Positions 1 through 9,375 of a stretch of 64,000 nucleotides of DNA are shown here, one piece after another. The DNA is taken from NCBI RefSeq assembly GCF_004369205.1, contig NZ_QFGA01000001.1, positions 558,001-622,000 of the forward strand, written 5' to 3'. Position 1 is the first letter of the stretch, and every line of letters begins with the position of its first letter. A program made the translations under genes and the position numbers. Origin of the DNA: Pelotomaculum schinkii (GTDB lineage: Bacteria > Bacillota > Desulfotomaculia > Desulfotomaculales > Pelotomaculaceae). The notes beneath the pieces were generated by a model. The model was not told the DNA's origin. It worked only from the letters and a program-made list of their open reading frames with translations, and ran no database searches.

Positions 1-92
1 TTAAAAGCTCTGACCGGGCTATTTACACCGCCGGGAATGATCTTAAGCGCTTCTTCGTAAAGAGCAACTGATTTGGAGAAGTCTTTTGGCAC
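1..92 (-). CDS. hemL: Glutamate-1-semialdehyde 2,1-aminomutase, N-terminal fragment
   Basis: Only the first 30 codons are inside the window; the gene runs off the left edge. The translation begins VPKDFSKSVALYEEALKII and continues into PGGVNSPVRAF, the typical N-terminus of the PLP enzyme that turns glutamate-1-semialdehyde into 5-aminolevulinate. The GTG start at 90-92 is preceded by AAAGGGG about ten bases upstream. It is the last visible gene of the heme operon, 19 bases after ahbB, and completes the C5 route together with hemA. Identification rests on this short conserved segment and on context. Confidence 0.85.
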   Translation of the reverse strand, partial: MPKDFSKSVALYEEALKIIPGGVNSPVRAF

Positions 93-111
93 TTTTAGAA
101 AACCCCTTTCC

Positions 112-582
112 TTATTCAAAGTAGCGCATGCTGCTTTTTTTCAATTCAGCAGTGCTGAATAAAAGACGGTATTTTTCCAAGCCTGCGGCCCTGGAAATTC
201 TCTCCGCCACCTGCAAACATTCCTCTCTGGTCTGTCCATGCACCATCGTATACAGATTGAAAGGCCACCTGGGGTGGCGGGGCCGCTGGTAGCAATGGGT
301 TACCTCTTCAAAAGCGGCCATAATCCTGCCGGCCTCATGAACCTGACTGTCAGGAACATCCCATACTACCATGGCGTTGGCCACGTAACCGAGATCCTGA
401 TGGCGCACGGTAGCCCCAAAACGCCTGATCAGGCCTTGGTCAACAAGCCTTTTTACGTCCATTATGAGGGTCTCCTCGGACATCCCCAAAACTTGTGCCA
501 GGGCCTGGAAAGGACGGCTAACCAACGGCAAGCCCTCCTGTAGAACCCGAACTATTTGTCTGTCCTGTTCGCTCAGCTCCAA
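112..582 (-). CDS. ahbB: Siroheme decarboxylase subunit (AhbB-like, Lrp/AsnC fold)
   Basis: A 156-residue protein with an N-terminal winged helix of the Lrp/AsnC type (about residues 5-60) and a C-terminal alpha/beta domain carrying CYQRPRHPRWPFNLY, the signature of the AhbB/NirD-L family. In the alternative heme pathway the AhbA-AhbB pair removes two acetate carboxyls of siroheme to give 12,18-didecarboxysiroheme. I chose the TTG start at 580-582, six bases after GAGGTG; a GTG at 589-591 is possible but has no spaced ribosome site. It follows ahbA directly. Which of the two paralogues is A and which is B is assigned by motif and is less sure than the family. Confidence 0.85.
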   Translation of the reverse strand: MELSEQDRQIVRVLQEGLPLVSRPFQALAQVLGMSEETLIMDVKRLVDQGLIRRFGATVRHQDLGYVANAMVVWDVPDSQVHEAGRIMAAFEEVTHCYQRPRHPRWPFNLYTMVHGQTREECLQVAERISRAAGLEKYRLLFSTAELKKSSMRYFE

Positions 583-592
583 AACTAACACC

Positions 593-1048
593 TCAGTCGA
601 GATCGAAGTTCACCCTTATTTTATAAATATTTTCAGCGGGAAAGGTCATGATTTCTTGTATACCGGTACGTTCCCTGATCCCTTTTAAAGTCTCCGCCAG
701 CTTTTCCTCGGAAGGAGCCAGCAGTGTAAACCACATATTGATTGGGTCTTCTCTCAAGTAGTTGTGGGTCACTCCAGCAAATGAATTGACCACTTTAGCC
801 ACCTCATCGATGCGCTCTGCAGTGACCTCCATGGCACATAGAGCCCCACTGTAACCCAGTTTCCTGGAATCAAAAACCCCGCCGAGGCGGCGGATGACCC
901 CGTTTTCAATCAGCAGCCTTAGCCGTGCGATTACCTCAGTTTCACTGAGGCCCAGCACTTCTCCTACCTCCCGGTAGGGTTCGGGAACAATAGGCAAACT
1001 GGTCTGGATAAGCCTGAGAAGCTTCCTGTCCGTCTCGTCAAACACCAT
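593..1048 (-). CDS. ahbA: Siroheme decarboxylase subunit (AhbA-like, Lrp/AsnC fold)
   Basis: A 151-residue Lrp/AsnC-fold protein with a winged helix (about residues 5-60) and the motif THNYLRED followed by NMWFTL, typical of the AhbA subunit of siroheme decarboxylase. It is expected to form a heterodimer with the next gene product and act in the cytoplasm on siroheme. The ATG at 1046-1048 has GAAGGGG nine bases upstream and leaves two bases after the ahbD stop; a longer reading frame upstream would overlap ahbD and lacks a ribosome site. Lrp-type regulators share the fold, but placement among ahbB and ahbD argues for the enzyme. Confidence 0.85.
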   Translation of the reverse strand: MVFDETDRKLLRLIQTSLPIVPEPYREVGEVLGLSETEVIARLRLLIENGVIRRLGGVFDSRKLGYSGALCAMEVTAERIDEVAKVVNSFAGVTHNYLREDPINMWFTLLAPSEEKLAETLKGIRERTGIQEIMTFPAENIYKIRVNFDLD

Positions 1049-1050
1049 GT

Positions 1051-2043
1051 TCAATATCCCCTTCGCCCGTGGTAGATACACCACGGCTCTTCAGCCATAT
1101 AGTCACCGTGGTAAAAGTAGGCACGGGCCCGACAGCCGCCGCATACCTTTTGGTACCGGCAGCTTCCGCAGCCTCCCTGGTAGTCCTCGGTGCGGAGCTT
1201 TTTAAATATCTCCGCTTCCCGCCAGATTTCCCCAAAGGGTGTTTCTCGGACATTCCCGGCCGGCAAATTCAGGTAGGCGCAGGGTTGCACAATACCCTTG
1301 GGACTGATGATGCAATAAGATATCCCGGCCAGACAGCCCTTGCTGAAACGGGTCTTGACCCCCATCTGGTCAGCAACGCGCATAAACTGTGGGGCGCAGG
1401 TCGGTTTCAACTCGATTTTAACTTCAGCCTGTTTTTGCATAATCCGGCGCAAGAGCTCCTCATACTGTTCAGACCTGAGCGATTCGGCCTCAATATTAAC
1501 AGCGCGCCCGGTAGGGACCAGAAAAAAGATGTGGTGGCCAATGGCTCCCATCTTCACAGCAAAATCGGTCAGCTTTTCCACTTCCGGCATATTCCAGTCC
1601 ATCACTGTGGTATGGAGCTGAAAAGGCAGTCCGGCCTCGCGGCAGGCCAGCATGCCGTCGACCGCGCCCTGCCAGGCGCCTGGTGTGGCGCGAAAATCAT
1701 CGTGACGCACGGAGTCGACACTGTCGAGACTGATGCCCATGGCCATCGCCCCGGCTTTCTTCAGCTTCTGAGCTGTTCCCCCCGTAATCAGGGTACCGTT
1801 GGTCCCGAATACAGGCCGCAGACCCATCTCGCGAGCGTGGCTCACCAGATCAAAAATATCATCTCGCATCAACGGCTCGCCACCGCTGAATATCATTATT
1901 TTAAAACCTGCCCCGGCAATCTGGTCAATCAGGGCCAGGCCTTCCTCAGTGCCGAGCTCCTCTTCGGCCTTGGCCCCGGCATCCCGGTAGCAGTGCTTGC
2001 AGTACATGTTACAGGCATTTGTTGTATTCCAGGAAATTATCAC
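1051..2043 (-). CDS. ahbD: Heme synthase AhbD (NirJ2-type radical SAM)
   Basis: A 330-residue radical SAM protein. The CxxxCxxC cluster site is C11/C15/C18, and SGGEPL follows near residue 55. The C-terminal third is a SPASM-like region with many cysteines (CLAGISYC, QPCAYL, CGSC, CGGC and a terminal EEPWC) for auxiliary iron-sulfur clusters. The family known as NirJ2 equals AhbD, which oxidatively decarboxylates the two propionates of Fe-coproporphyrin III to the vinyl groups of heme b. The GTG start has GGAGG six bases upstream. It sits immediately before ahbA and ahbB. AhbD rather than AhbC is called from its shorter length and direct start at the cluster motif. Confidence 0.85.
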   Translation of the reverse strand: MIISWNTTNACNMYCKHCYRDAGAKAEEELGTEEGLALIDQIAGAGFKIMIFSGGEPLMRDDIFDLVSHAREMGLRPVFGTNGTLITGGTAQKLKKAGAMAMGISLDSVDSVRHDDFRATPGAWQGAVDGMLACREAGLPFQLHTTVMDWNMPEVEKLTDFAVKMGAIGHHIFFLVPTGRAVNIEAESLRSEQYEELLRRIMQKQAEVKIELKPTCAPQFMRVADQMGVKTRFSKGCLAGISYCIISPKGIVQPCAYLNLPAGNVRETPFGEIWREAEIFKKLRTEDYQGGCGSCRYQKVCGGCRARAYFYHGDYMAEEPWCIYHGRRGY

Positions 2044-2348
2044 AATAAACCTCCGTATAAAAGTCGTAGGTCGTAAGGCGTAGGGCGTAAAACCAATTGT
2101 TTAAGGAAGAGGTGTATTTTTTGTTTATTAGTTAAAGTACAGGTTAAATCTTACTCAAAAGTCATAAAGCGAAGGAAGAAAATTTTTTACGTTTGGCAAA
2201 ACATACAGTTGCAAAAAATACTACTTTTTCAAAAGTATTAAAATGTCCTTATATCTTACGCCCTACGACCTAAGCCTTACGCCTTTACCGTGGATTTGCT
2301 ACAACTTAGACTTTCCCGTATCTCACTTACAAGAGATCTTTGTCCCAC
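2044..2348. other. Intergenic spacer with CGTAAGGCGTAGGG-type repeats
   Basis: No gene is seen. Near both edges (about 2063-2092 and 2256-2286) are short repeats built from the words CGTAAGG, CGTAGGG and CGTAGGTC; the two edge copies are roughly inverted relative to each other and enclose an AT-rich core. This resembles a decayed small non-autonomous element, but the arms are imperfect and no target duplication was found. Confidence 0.4.
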
Positions 2349-3326
2349 TTATAACCCTTTTATCCACTTGGCAGCGTCGATGGCGTGGTAGGTGATGATG
2401 ATATCGGCGCCGGCCCGTTTAATGCCGGTGAGGGTCTCCAGTACGATCCTGCGCTCATCCACCCAGCCATTTGCGGCCGCAGCTTTGACCATGCTGTACT
2501 CACCGCTGACATTATAGGCCGCTACGGGATAGTCGCACGCATCCTTGACCCGGCGAATTACATCCATATAGGCCAGGGCCGGCTTGACCATGACAATGTC
2601 GGCCCCCTCTTCGATATCCAGCCGGACCTCGCGCAGCGCCTCGGCTGCATTGGCAGGATCCATCTGATAGGCCTTCCTGTCTCCGAAGCGGGGGGTTGAG
2701 CCTGCCGCTTCCCGGAACGGACCATAGTAGGCGGAAGCATACTTGGCAGAATAGGCCATAACCGGTATGTTTTCATAACCTCCGGCATCCAGCGCAGCTC
2801 GTATGGCGCCTACCCTGCCGTCCATCATGTCCGAAGGGGCAACCATATCCGCGCCCGCTTCCGCGTGAGAAACCGCAGTCCTTGCCAGCAGCTCCAGGGT
2901 TGGATCGTTCAGTACGCAACCGTCTTCAACGATCCCGCAGTGTCCGTGGCTGGTGTACTCACAGAGGCAAAGGTCGGTGATTACCATTAGTTCCGGGTAC
3001 TCTTTCTTGACAGCCCGCACCGCCTGCTGGATAATCCCATCATCGGCGTAAGCCTCAGAACCAACTTCATCTTTTGCAGCAGGAATCCCGAAGGGCATTA
3101 TGGCAGGGATTTTTAAGCCAACAACTTCCTGAAGAACTCCCAGCAGTTGATCTATTGAATAATTGCAGATACCGGGCATGGCCTCCACGGGACGGGCAAC
3201 TCCTTTTCCGTGGGTCACGAAAACAGGGTAAACCAGGTCGTTAACGGACAGGCTGGTTTCACGCACAATTCGCCGTATATTCTCGCTAAGTCTGAGCCGC
3301 CTGGGGCGTTGTACAGGAAAAGGCAT
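2349..3326 (-). CDS. hemB: Porphobilinogen synthase (5-aminolevulinate dehydratase)
   Basis: A 325-residue protein of normal family length. It condenses two 5-aminolevulinates into porphobilinogen in the cytoplasm. The metal-site segment [12 protein letters not shown] (about residues 120-131) has the three-cysteine zinc pattern. The two Schiff-base lysines lie in [12 protein letters not shown] and [11 protein letters not shown]. The ATG has AGGGGG eight bases upstream. It sits between ahbC (66 bases before) and ahbD in the same orientation, so it is part of the heme operon. Confidence 0.97.
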   Translation of the reverse strand: MPFPVQRPRRLRLSENIRRIVRETSLSVNDLVYPVFVTHGKGVARPVEAMPGICNYSIDQLLGVLQEVVGLKIPAIMPFGIPAAKDEVGSEAYADDGIIQQAVRAVKKEYPELMVITDLCLCEYTSHGHCGIVEDGCVLNDPTLELLARTAVSHAEAGADMVAPSDMMDGRVGAIRAALDAGGYENIPVMAYSAKYASAYYGPFREAAGSTPRFGDRKAYQMDPANAAEALREVRLDIEEGADIVMVKPALAYMDVIRRVKDACDYPVAAYNVSGEYSMVKAAAANGWVDERRIVLETLTGIKRAGADIIITYHAIDAAKWIKGL

Positions 3327-3392
3327 CCAAAATACCCCCTATTTCAAGTATGTCTGTGCAAAGCTTGCAATCCAACAAAAAAATATACAGCA

Positions 3393-4571
3393 TCAGTTTT
3401 TTTGACCAATCTCCTCCGCAGTCAGGTAGCAGGCGGGGTCATACTCCCAAAAATCCCCCGTAACTGCCTCGGCCCGGGCCCTGAAATTGCCGTTGCAGAT
3501 GTCCAGCCAGCGGCATTGAGCGCAGCGCCCCTTGAGCAAGGATCTACGGTTTTTCAAGCCTGCTAAAATTGGCTGGCCGGCGTCGGTCCAGATATCGCCA
3601 AACTTGCGTTCCTTGACGTTGCCGAAGGTGTGGTTCTGGGTAAACTGGTCCGGGTGGACATTGCCATACCAATCCACAGCGCCGATGGCAACTCCAGTCC
3701 GGTTCCCCCCGTTGAGCCGCAAAAGTTTAAGCGCCTGTTCCGCCCTGACGGGCTCCGTTTTCTTAAGTTTGAGGTAAATATATACACCGTCGGCATGGTT
3801 GTCAACGGTCAGTATTTCTTTTTTCAGACCACGGCGGTAAAAATCCAGGGTCCTGTCCATGATCAAATCTAAGGCCGCACGGGCCTCCTGGCGGGTGACA
3901 TCCTCTTCCACCATCTTGCTGCCGCGTCCGGCATAGACAAGGTGGTAAAAACAAACACGGGGGATATCCTCCTGCTCGACCAGGTCGAAAATATCGTTCA
4001 AGTCTTTATAGTTATTACGATTGATGGTAAAGCGAAGCCCCACCCGTTGGCCTGCCGCAATACAGTTCCGAATCCCTTTCAAGGCAGCGTTAAAGGCGCC
4101 CCGGCGCCCGCGAAAGCGGTCGTTGTTTTCCCCAATCCCGTCCAGGCTGACGCCGACATAGCCTACTCCGATATTTTTCAGAAAGTTTACAGTATCAGGC
4201 TCTAGAAGGGTGCCGTTGGTGGAAATAGTGGGTCTGATCCCCTTGCTTGCAGCGTATGAGGCCAGTTGCAGCAGGTCTTTTCTCAGAAGGGGCTCACCAC
4301 CGGAAAAAAGGAGAACCGGGACCTTGAACTCAGCCAAGCTGTCAATAAAGCGCAAGGCCTCGCCTGTGGTTAGCTCCCCCTCATAATCTTTGGCTTCGGA
4401 ATTTGAGTAGCAATGCCTGCATTTTAAATTGCAGGTACGGGTGCAATTCCACACCACCACCGGACCATGTCCCGCGGTTGTCCCGTGTACCTGGCCTTGC
4501 GAGTCCTGGCTATAGCGGAGAGAATCACCAAAATACTCCGTATCACATAAAAGCTTGGTGACACTGATCAT
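3393..4571 (-). CDS. ahbC: Fe-coproporphyrin synthase AhbC (NirJ1-type radical SAM)
   Basis: A 392-residue radical SAM protein. It has a 40-residue N-terminal extension, then CxxxCxxC at C47/C51/C54, then LLFSGGEPLL near residue 95. The C-terminal region holds CAQCRWLDIC and a last DPAC, probably an auxiliary cluster. Length and extension match NirJ1/AhbC, which removes the acetate side chains of 12,18-didecarboxysiroheme to give Fe-coproporphyrin III. The ATG has AAAGGTG upstream. The sister enzyme AhbD lies two genes downstream, giving the full radical SAM pair of the pathway. Confidence 0.85.
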   Translation of the reverse strand: MISVTKLLCDTEYFGDSLRYSQDSQGQVHGTTAGHGPVVVWNCTRTCNLKCRHCYSNSEAKDYEGELTTGEALRFIDSLAEFKVPVLLFSGGEPLLRKDLLQLASYAASKGIRPTISTNGTLLEPDTVNFLKNIGVGYVGVSLDGIGENNDRFRGRRGAFNAALKGIRNCIAAGQRVGLRFTINRNNYKDLNDIFDLVEQEDIPRVCFYHLVYAGRGSKMVEEDVTRQEARAALDLIMDRTLDFYRRGLKKEILTVDNHADGVYIYLKLKKTEPVRAEQALKLLRLNGGNRTGVAIGAVDWYGNVHPDQFTQNHTFGNVKERKFGDIWTDAGQPILAGLKNRRSLLKGRCAQCRWLDICNGNFRARAEAVTGDFWEYDPACYLTAEEIGQKN

Positions 4572-4600
4572 TTAACCACACCTTTACGGTTCAATATTTG

Positions 4601-4812
4601 GGAAGCAGGGGGAAGCAGGGGGACGGTTCTTTTGCTTCCTTGAAAATAGCTGCACAGTTGTTCAGCTCACAGAGGGAACCCCAGAAATGCAGGTGCGAAT
4701 TCATTCGCACAAATGTTACATTAGCTCCCCAAGTCCGGCGCTCACGCGCCGTGTGCGATTGAAATGGCGCCTACATCGGCTGTTGTTTTCTGATGCGCCG
4801 GCGGCGTGGGCA
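4601..4812. repeat. Dispersed noncoding repeat, copy 1 (REP-like hairpins)
   Basis: This spacer between cobA-hemD and ahbC shares long stretches with 21640-21915. It holds a hairpin with arms GGAAGCA (4611-4617) and TGCTTCC (4633-4639) around GGGGGACGGTTCTTT, then the palindrome GTGCGAATTCATTCGCAC, then the shared text TTACATTAGCT and AAGTCCGGCGCT. No reading frame is conserved. It looks like a small folded, non-autonomous repeat of REP or MITE type. Confidence 0.7.
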
Positions 4813-4834
4813 ACTACTTAAAAACTAATCAGTA

Positions 4835-6364
4835 TTAAGCCGGAAACCGGCTAAAATAATCCCGGATAGATTTTATCAACCCCTCGATGGTATACTCACC
4901 TGCCACCACGTCAACGTTAACGCCAAGGTCGCGGGCAGTAGCAGCGGTTATAGGTCCGATGCAAGCCACTGTGATCCCTTCGAGGAGGTCGCTCAGGTTC
5001 GGGGCGTCCAGCATTTTCACAAAGTTTTGGACAGTTGAGGAACTGGTAAAGGTTATTACCTGGATTTCTTTCCTTTGCAGCATGGCCGTAATCAGACTAC
5101 TGTCGTCACTTCCGGTGCGTGTCCGGTAAGCCGTAACCTCTGTTACCACCGCTCCCATGGCAGTCAGCGCCTCCGGCAGCACCCTGCGGGCTATTTCAGC
5201 CCGCGGCAGCAACACCCTGTCTCCAGCCACAACTTTGTCCTGCAGTTCTCTCACAATCTCTTCGGCACGGTATTCACCGGGTACTGTCTCCACCAGAAGT
5301 CCGTAGTTTTCAAGGGCCTCACTGGTTTTAGGCCCGATGGCACATAATCTCGCACGGTGCAGCCTGCGGACATCCTGGCGGTGATGGCGCAACCGTCTAA
5401 AAAACGATGCCACACCGTTAACGCTGGTGAATATTATCCAGTTAAAAGACTCTATTTCTTGAATAGCCATGTCCATTTTAGCATAATCGTCCGGTTCTGC
5501 AATACTGATGGTGGGATACTCCACCGGCTCTCCCCCCAGGGCGTGGATTGCCTCCGAGAGCCTGCTGGCTTGCTCTCTGGCCCTGGTCACCAGCACCCTT
5601 TTACCGAAAAAGGGCTTGTTTTCAAACCAGTTGAGCTTTTCCCGCATTGACACAACCTCACCCACAACAATAACAGCGGGATTTTTAAAACCTGTCTGAA
5701 TAGCTTTGGCGCTGATGTCTCCCAGCGTTCCCACCAGGGTCTGCTGCTCCGGTGTGGTCCCCCACCGGATCAACGCTGCCGGTGTCTGAGCCGGTTTGCC
5801 GTACGCAAGCAGGCGTCCGGTAATGTTGGGCAGGTTGGACATACCCATCAAGAATACCAGGGTACCGCCCGAAGTCGCCAGCTTGTCCCAGGCAATGCTG
5901 CTGTCATCCTTGACCGGGTCTTCATTCCCGGTAATAATGGAAAGGGTTGAGGCGAGCTCCCGGTGTGTCACCGGAATGCCTGCGTAGGCCGGAACCGCTA
6001 CAGCGGAAGTAACCCCCGGAACTATTTCAAAGGGAACACCTGCTTCAACCAGAGCCTCCGCTTCCTCACCACCCCGGCCGAATACGAAGGGGTCACCACC
6101 TTTAAGCCTGGTCACAACTTTGCCTTCCAGGGCTTTTTCCACCAACAGACGGTTTATTTCTTCCTGTTTTAAGGTGTGGCGGTCTGGAGATTTTCCGGCA
6201 TAAATAAGTTCGGCCCCAGACCGGGCAAAAGCCAGGAGCCTGCGGCCGGCAAGCCGGTCATACATGATTACGTCAGCTTTCCGGATCGCTTCAAGTCCCT
6301 TGACCGTAATTAATTCAGGATCGCCCGGACCTGCCCCTACCAGGTAAACCAAGCCTTTATTCAT
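4835..6364 (-). CDS. cobA-hemD: Fused uroporphyrinogen-III C-methyltransferase / uroporphyrinogen-III synthase
   Basis: A 509-residue two-domain protein. Residues 1-245 are a SAM-dependent uroporphyrinogen III methyltransferase with VYLVGAGPGDPE at the start and GGDPFVFGRGGEEAE near residue 88; it makes precorrin-2. Residues about 255-509 are HemD, which cyclises hydroxymethylbilane to uroporphyrinogen III (GKRVLVTRAREQASRL at its start, ITFTSSSTVQNF later). This fusion is common in Clostridia and channels the substrate toward siroheme, vitamin B12 and here heme. The start overlaps the end of hemC by eight bases, so translation is probably coupled. Confidence 0.95.
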   Translation of the reverse strand: MNKGLVYLVGAGPGDPELITVKGLEAIRKADVIMYDRLAGRRLLAFARSGAELIYAGKSPDRHTLKQEEINRLLVEKALEGKVVTRLKGGDPFVFGRGGEEAEALVEAGVPFEIVPGVTSAVAVPAYAGIPVTHRELASTLSIITGNEDPVKDDSSIAWDKLATSGGTLVFLMGMSNLPNITGRLLAYGKPAQTPAALIRWGTTPEQQTLVGTLGDISAKAIQTGFKNPAVIVVGEVVSMREKLNWFENKPFFGKRVLVTRAREQASRLSEAIHALGGEPVEYPTISIAEPDDYAKMDMAIQEIESFNWIIFTSVNGVASFFRRLRHHRQDVRRLHRARLCAIGPKTSEALENYGLLVETVPGEYRAEEIVRELQDKVVAGDRVLLPRAEIARRVLPEALTAMGAVVTEVTAYRTRTGSDDSSLITAMLQRKEIQVITFTSSSTVQNFVKMLDAPNLSDLLEGITVACIGPITAATARDLGVNVDVVAGEYTIEGLIKSIRDYFSRFPA

Positions 6365-7298
6365 AAATCCTTTTCTCCTGTCTCATTTCCTGTAAAATAT
6401 CCCCGGCGCCCATCTCCAAAAGCTTCTCCGCCAGTCTTTCACCGAGTTTCTCAGCTTCCCCCATGCCTCCTGCCATAGAGGAACGCACCACTTGTTTGCC
6501 GTCAAGGCGGGCCACCAGTCCCTCCAGCATTAGACGGGAGTTGTCAACTGTACCCAGGGCGCCTACCGGGACCTGGCATCCCCCCTCCAGTTTTTTGAGG
6601 AGCGCCCTTTCGGCCTGAATAGCGCAACGGGATTCAGTGTGGTCTATCCTCGAAACCAACCTTAATACTTCTTCACTGTCTCTACGTACCTCCACCCCAA
6701 TCGAACCCTGACCAACAGCAGGCAGGCAAATATCGAAAGGGATCATCTGTGTAATCCTGTTCTCCCACCCCATGCGTTTAACGCCGGCATAAGCCAGTAC
6801 AGTAGCGTCAAGCCCGTCTTCATCGAGCTTGCGCAGGCGGGTATTGATATTGCCGCGCAAATCCACCATCTTGAGGTCGGACCTGTAGCCGAGCAGTTGG
6901 GCGCAACGCCTGAGGCTGCTGGTGCCGATCAAGGCGCCCCGGGGTAACGCATCCAGGCTTTTCCCGTACTTTGTAATCAGTACGTCACCAGGGTATTCAC
7001 GGCAACAAACGGCCCCTACGCACAAGCCCTCCGGCAATTCGGTAGGCAGGTCTTTCATGCTGTGGACAGCCAGGTCAATATCCCCACGCAGCATGGCCAA
7101 CTCCAATTCCTTGGTAAAAATCCCCTTGTCTCCTATTTTAGCAAGAGCTACATCCAGGATGTTGTCACCCTGGGTGCGCATCCCCACGATGCGAAAATGA
7201 TATGCTGGGTTGGCTTCTTTCAGGTTCTCTACAACCCAATTGGCCTGCCACAAGGCCAGCCTGCTTTCTCTGGTGCCTACCACAATTTCACGTCGCAT
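6357..7298 (-). CDS. hemC: Hydroxymethylbilane synthase
   Basis: A 313-residue porphobilinogen deaminase that polymerises four porphobilinogens. The start MRREIVVGTRESRLALWQ and the segments IGTSSLRRCAQL and LRGNINTRL are family hallmarks. The dipyrromethane cofactor cysteine is in LEGGCQVPVGA. The ATG at 7296-7298 has AGGAGG six bases upstream; the frame is open 23 codons further but that part has no homology or ribosome site. It lies 119 bases after hemA and overlaps cobA-hemD. Confidence 0.97.
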   Translation of the reverse strand: MRREIVVGTRESRLALWQANWVVENLKEANPAYHFRIVGMRTQGDNILDVALAKIGDKGIFTKELELAMLRGDIDLAVHSMKDLPTELPEGLCVGAVCCREYPGDVLITKYGKSLDALPRGALIGTSSLRRCAQLLGYRSDLKMVDLRGNINTRLRKLDEDGLDATVLAYAGVKRMGWENRITQMIPFDICLPAVGQGSIGVEVRRDSEEVLRLVSRIDHTESRCAIQAERALLKKLEGGCQVPVGALGTVDNSRLMLEGLVARLDGKQVVRSSMAGGMGEAEKLGERLAEKLLEMGAGDILQEMRQEKRIYE

Positions 7299-7417
7299 AC
7301 CCGGCCTCCTATCCAAACAAATGAAAAAATTAATCAGCATTTTCTGGCATTTATTCTGCTGCAGCAAGGTAAAAAAGCGCTGATTTCCGTATTAAGGTCC
7401 AGGATAATCCTCTTTAA

Positions 7418-8737
7418 TTAAAACAAATTTTCCTTGGGGTGGGAAGCCGTCTTTTTCTTGGGCTTCTGTCCCGCGACTTCCAGATCAAAGAGGTTTTGCA
7501 GGATCTCGGTATACAAGTGCCCCTCTGTGGTGAGGGCGTAACTTTTAAGCTTGGATACCGGCAGGTGCAGGACCTGATTGACAATGGAGTTTGCCAGGGA
7601 ACCAACAACCTTCCGGTCATGCTCGGAAAGGTCGCCCAGCCTGTTCAGCGCCCGCTTCAGCTCCTTTTGTTTTATCTTTTCACCCCACTGTTTCAGGGCT
7701 GTAATGGTGGGCACCACAAACTGCATGCCCAGCCACCGCATAAATTCGTCCAGTTCCTCTTCGATGATACCTTCCGCTATAACGGCTGCTTTTTTACGCT
7801 GTTCCAGGTTCTGGCCAACAATATTTTTCAAATCATCTATGTCATAAAGGGTTATACCCTCAATATTACCAACTTCTGTCTCAATATCCCGCGGCACCGC
7901 GATGTCGATCATAACAATCCGGCGGCCATTCCTTCTTTCCATTACCCTGCACATTTCTGCGGCCCTCACCACGCAGTGGGCGGCCGCGGTGCAGCTGATC
8001 ACAATGTCTGCTTCCTCCATGTACCGGTACATCTCGTTAAATTTGACGGCCTTACCGTCAAGCTGCGTAGCCAGGGATTCCGCGCGTTCAAAAGAACGGT
8101 TGGAGACAATGACGCTGGTAACACCATTTGCGACCAAATGCTTGGCGGTCAGCTCGCTGATCTTGCCGGCGCCCACCAGCAGCACGGTGCGGCTGTCAAG
8201 GCTGCACAGGTGTGTCCTGGCCAACTCCACGGCGGCGTAGCCCGTCGAAACGGCGTTCTGATCAATCCCAGTCTCTGTACGTACCCGCTTGCCAATCGTA
8301 ATTGCCTGCTGGAAAAGCATGTTCAGGACACGGTTGGTGGTCCCATACTCAACTGCCTGCTGGTATGCCGTTCTCACCTGCCCTAAAATTTGGGTTTCCC
8401 CCAGCAGCATCGAATCCAGGCCGGCCGCAACACGGAAAATATGGCGAATAGTATCGTAGAGGGTATGGCAGTAAGTGAAGTTTTTGATCTGGGAAATATC
8501 TGCGCCCGAAGAGCGGGAGAGAAAATCCCAAATGGCATTGAGCCCTTCGTCCATTTCCATGGTGGCGGCATAAATCTCGGTCCTGTTACAGGTCGAAAGG
8601 ATGGCGCAACCTTGAATGACAGGATAAGATTTGAGCTGTAACAGCGCACCCTCAAGTGTTTCTCCTGAAAAAGACAGCTTTTCACGTACCTCCACAGGCG
8701 CCGTCCTGTGGTTAAGACCGACCACTGCGATAAGCAC
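7418..8737 (-). CDS. hemA: Glutamyl-tRNA reductase
   Basis: A 439-residue enzyme that reduces glutamyl-tRNA(Glu) to glutamate-1-semialdehyde, the entry step of the C5 heme route. [15 protein letters not shown] opens the catalytic domain and the nucleophile is C50 in [19 protein letters not shown] follows near residue 110, then an NADPH domain ([17 protein letters not shown]) and a C-terminal helical dimerisation domain. The GTG start has AAAGGAGAGG seven bases upstream. Its first 26 bases overlap the end of sirC, which points to translational coupling. Confidence 0.97.
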   Translation of the reverse strand: MLIAVVGLNHRTAPVEVREKLSFSGETLEGALLQLKSYPVIQGCAILSTCNRTEIYAATMEMDEGLNAIWDFLSRSSGADISQIKNFTYCHTLYDTIRHIFRVAAGLDSMLLGETQILGQVRTAYQQAVEYGTTNRVLNMLFQQAITIGKRVRTETGIDQNAVSTGYAAVELARTHLCSLDSRTVLLVGAGKISELTAKHLVANGVTSVIVSNRSFERAESLATQLDGKAVKFNEMYRYMEEADIVISCTAAAHCVVRAAEMCRVMERRNGRRIVMIDIAVPRDIETEVGNIEGITLYDIDDLKNIVGQNLEQRKKAAVIAEGIIEEELDEFMRWLGMQFVVPTITALKQWGEKIKQKELKRALNRLGDLSEHDRKVVGSLANSIVNQVLHLPVSKLKSYALTTEGHLYTEILQNLFDLEVAGQKPKKKTASHPKENLF

Positions 8738-9353
8738 TGCGCAACCTCTCCTTTACCCTCTCTATGCAGCCCTCTTTAAGAAGGCTGAGGACTTCACTGT
8801 CAACCATATTTTCCAATATCGCTCTCTTTAAATCCCGATCGGCAACATTTCGGATGACCTCCTGACGTAAATCTCCCAGCAACTCAAGAAACTCCCCAAA
8901 GGGAGCGCCATAGGTTTTTTCCAGGTCTTCGCGAATTTTACGGGCCAGCATGGGGCTCTTGCCGTCCGTGGAAACAGCAATACTAAGATCTCCCCGCCTG
9001 ACCACCGCGGGTACAAAAAAATTACCTTTGGCCTGGTCATCAACAATGTTCACTATCAAATTGCGAACTGCGCAATCGTCAGCAACCTGCCGGTTGACCT
9101 CCTCCCGGTTGGCAGCGCCGATCACCAGGAAAACGCCGGCCAAGTCGGATACCCTGTAATAACCCTGTCTGTAAACAAGCTTGTCTTCCTCTGCCAGCTT
9201 CGCGAGGCCGGGTGTTATGGAAGGACTGACTACAACAACGTGAGCGCCGCATTCAAGCAAGGAGTGGACTTTGCGCTCGGCTACTTGCCCGCCGCCCACA
9301 ACCAGACAAGTCTTGCCGGTTAAATTCAGTGAGATAAAGTAACGTCTTGACAA
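8712..9353 (-). CDS. sirC: Precorrin-2 dehydrogenase (SirC/Met8-type)
   Basis: A 213-residue protein that oxidises precorrin-2 to sirohydrochlorin with NAD+. The N-terminal Rossmann motif is [17 protein letters not shown] (about residues 16-32); [20 protein letters not shown] is the conserved central segment. The helical C-terminal domain (about 150-213) is like that of SirC and Met8p. The TTG start has AAGGTGG upstream. In some members this fold also chelates iron; that cannot be judged here. It precedes hemA and so belongs to the siroheme branch feeding Ahb-type heme synthesis. Confidence 0.9.
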   Translation of the reverse strand: MSRRYFISLNLTGKTCLVVGGGQVAERKVHSLLECGAHVVVVSPSITPGLAKLAEEDKLVYRQGYYRVSDLAGVFLVIGAANREEVNRQVADDCAVRNLIVNIVDDQAKGNFFVPAVVRRGDLSIAVSTDGKSPMLARKIREDLEKTYGAPFGEFLELLGDLRQEVIRNVADRDLKRAILENMVDSEVLSLLKEGCIERVKERLRSAYRSGRS

Positions 9354-9375
9354 TCATATCCACCTTATGTCTGTA

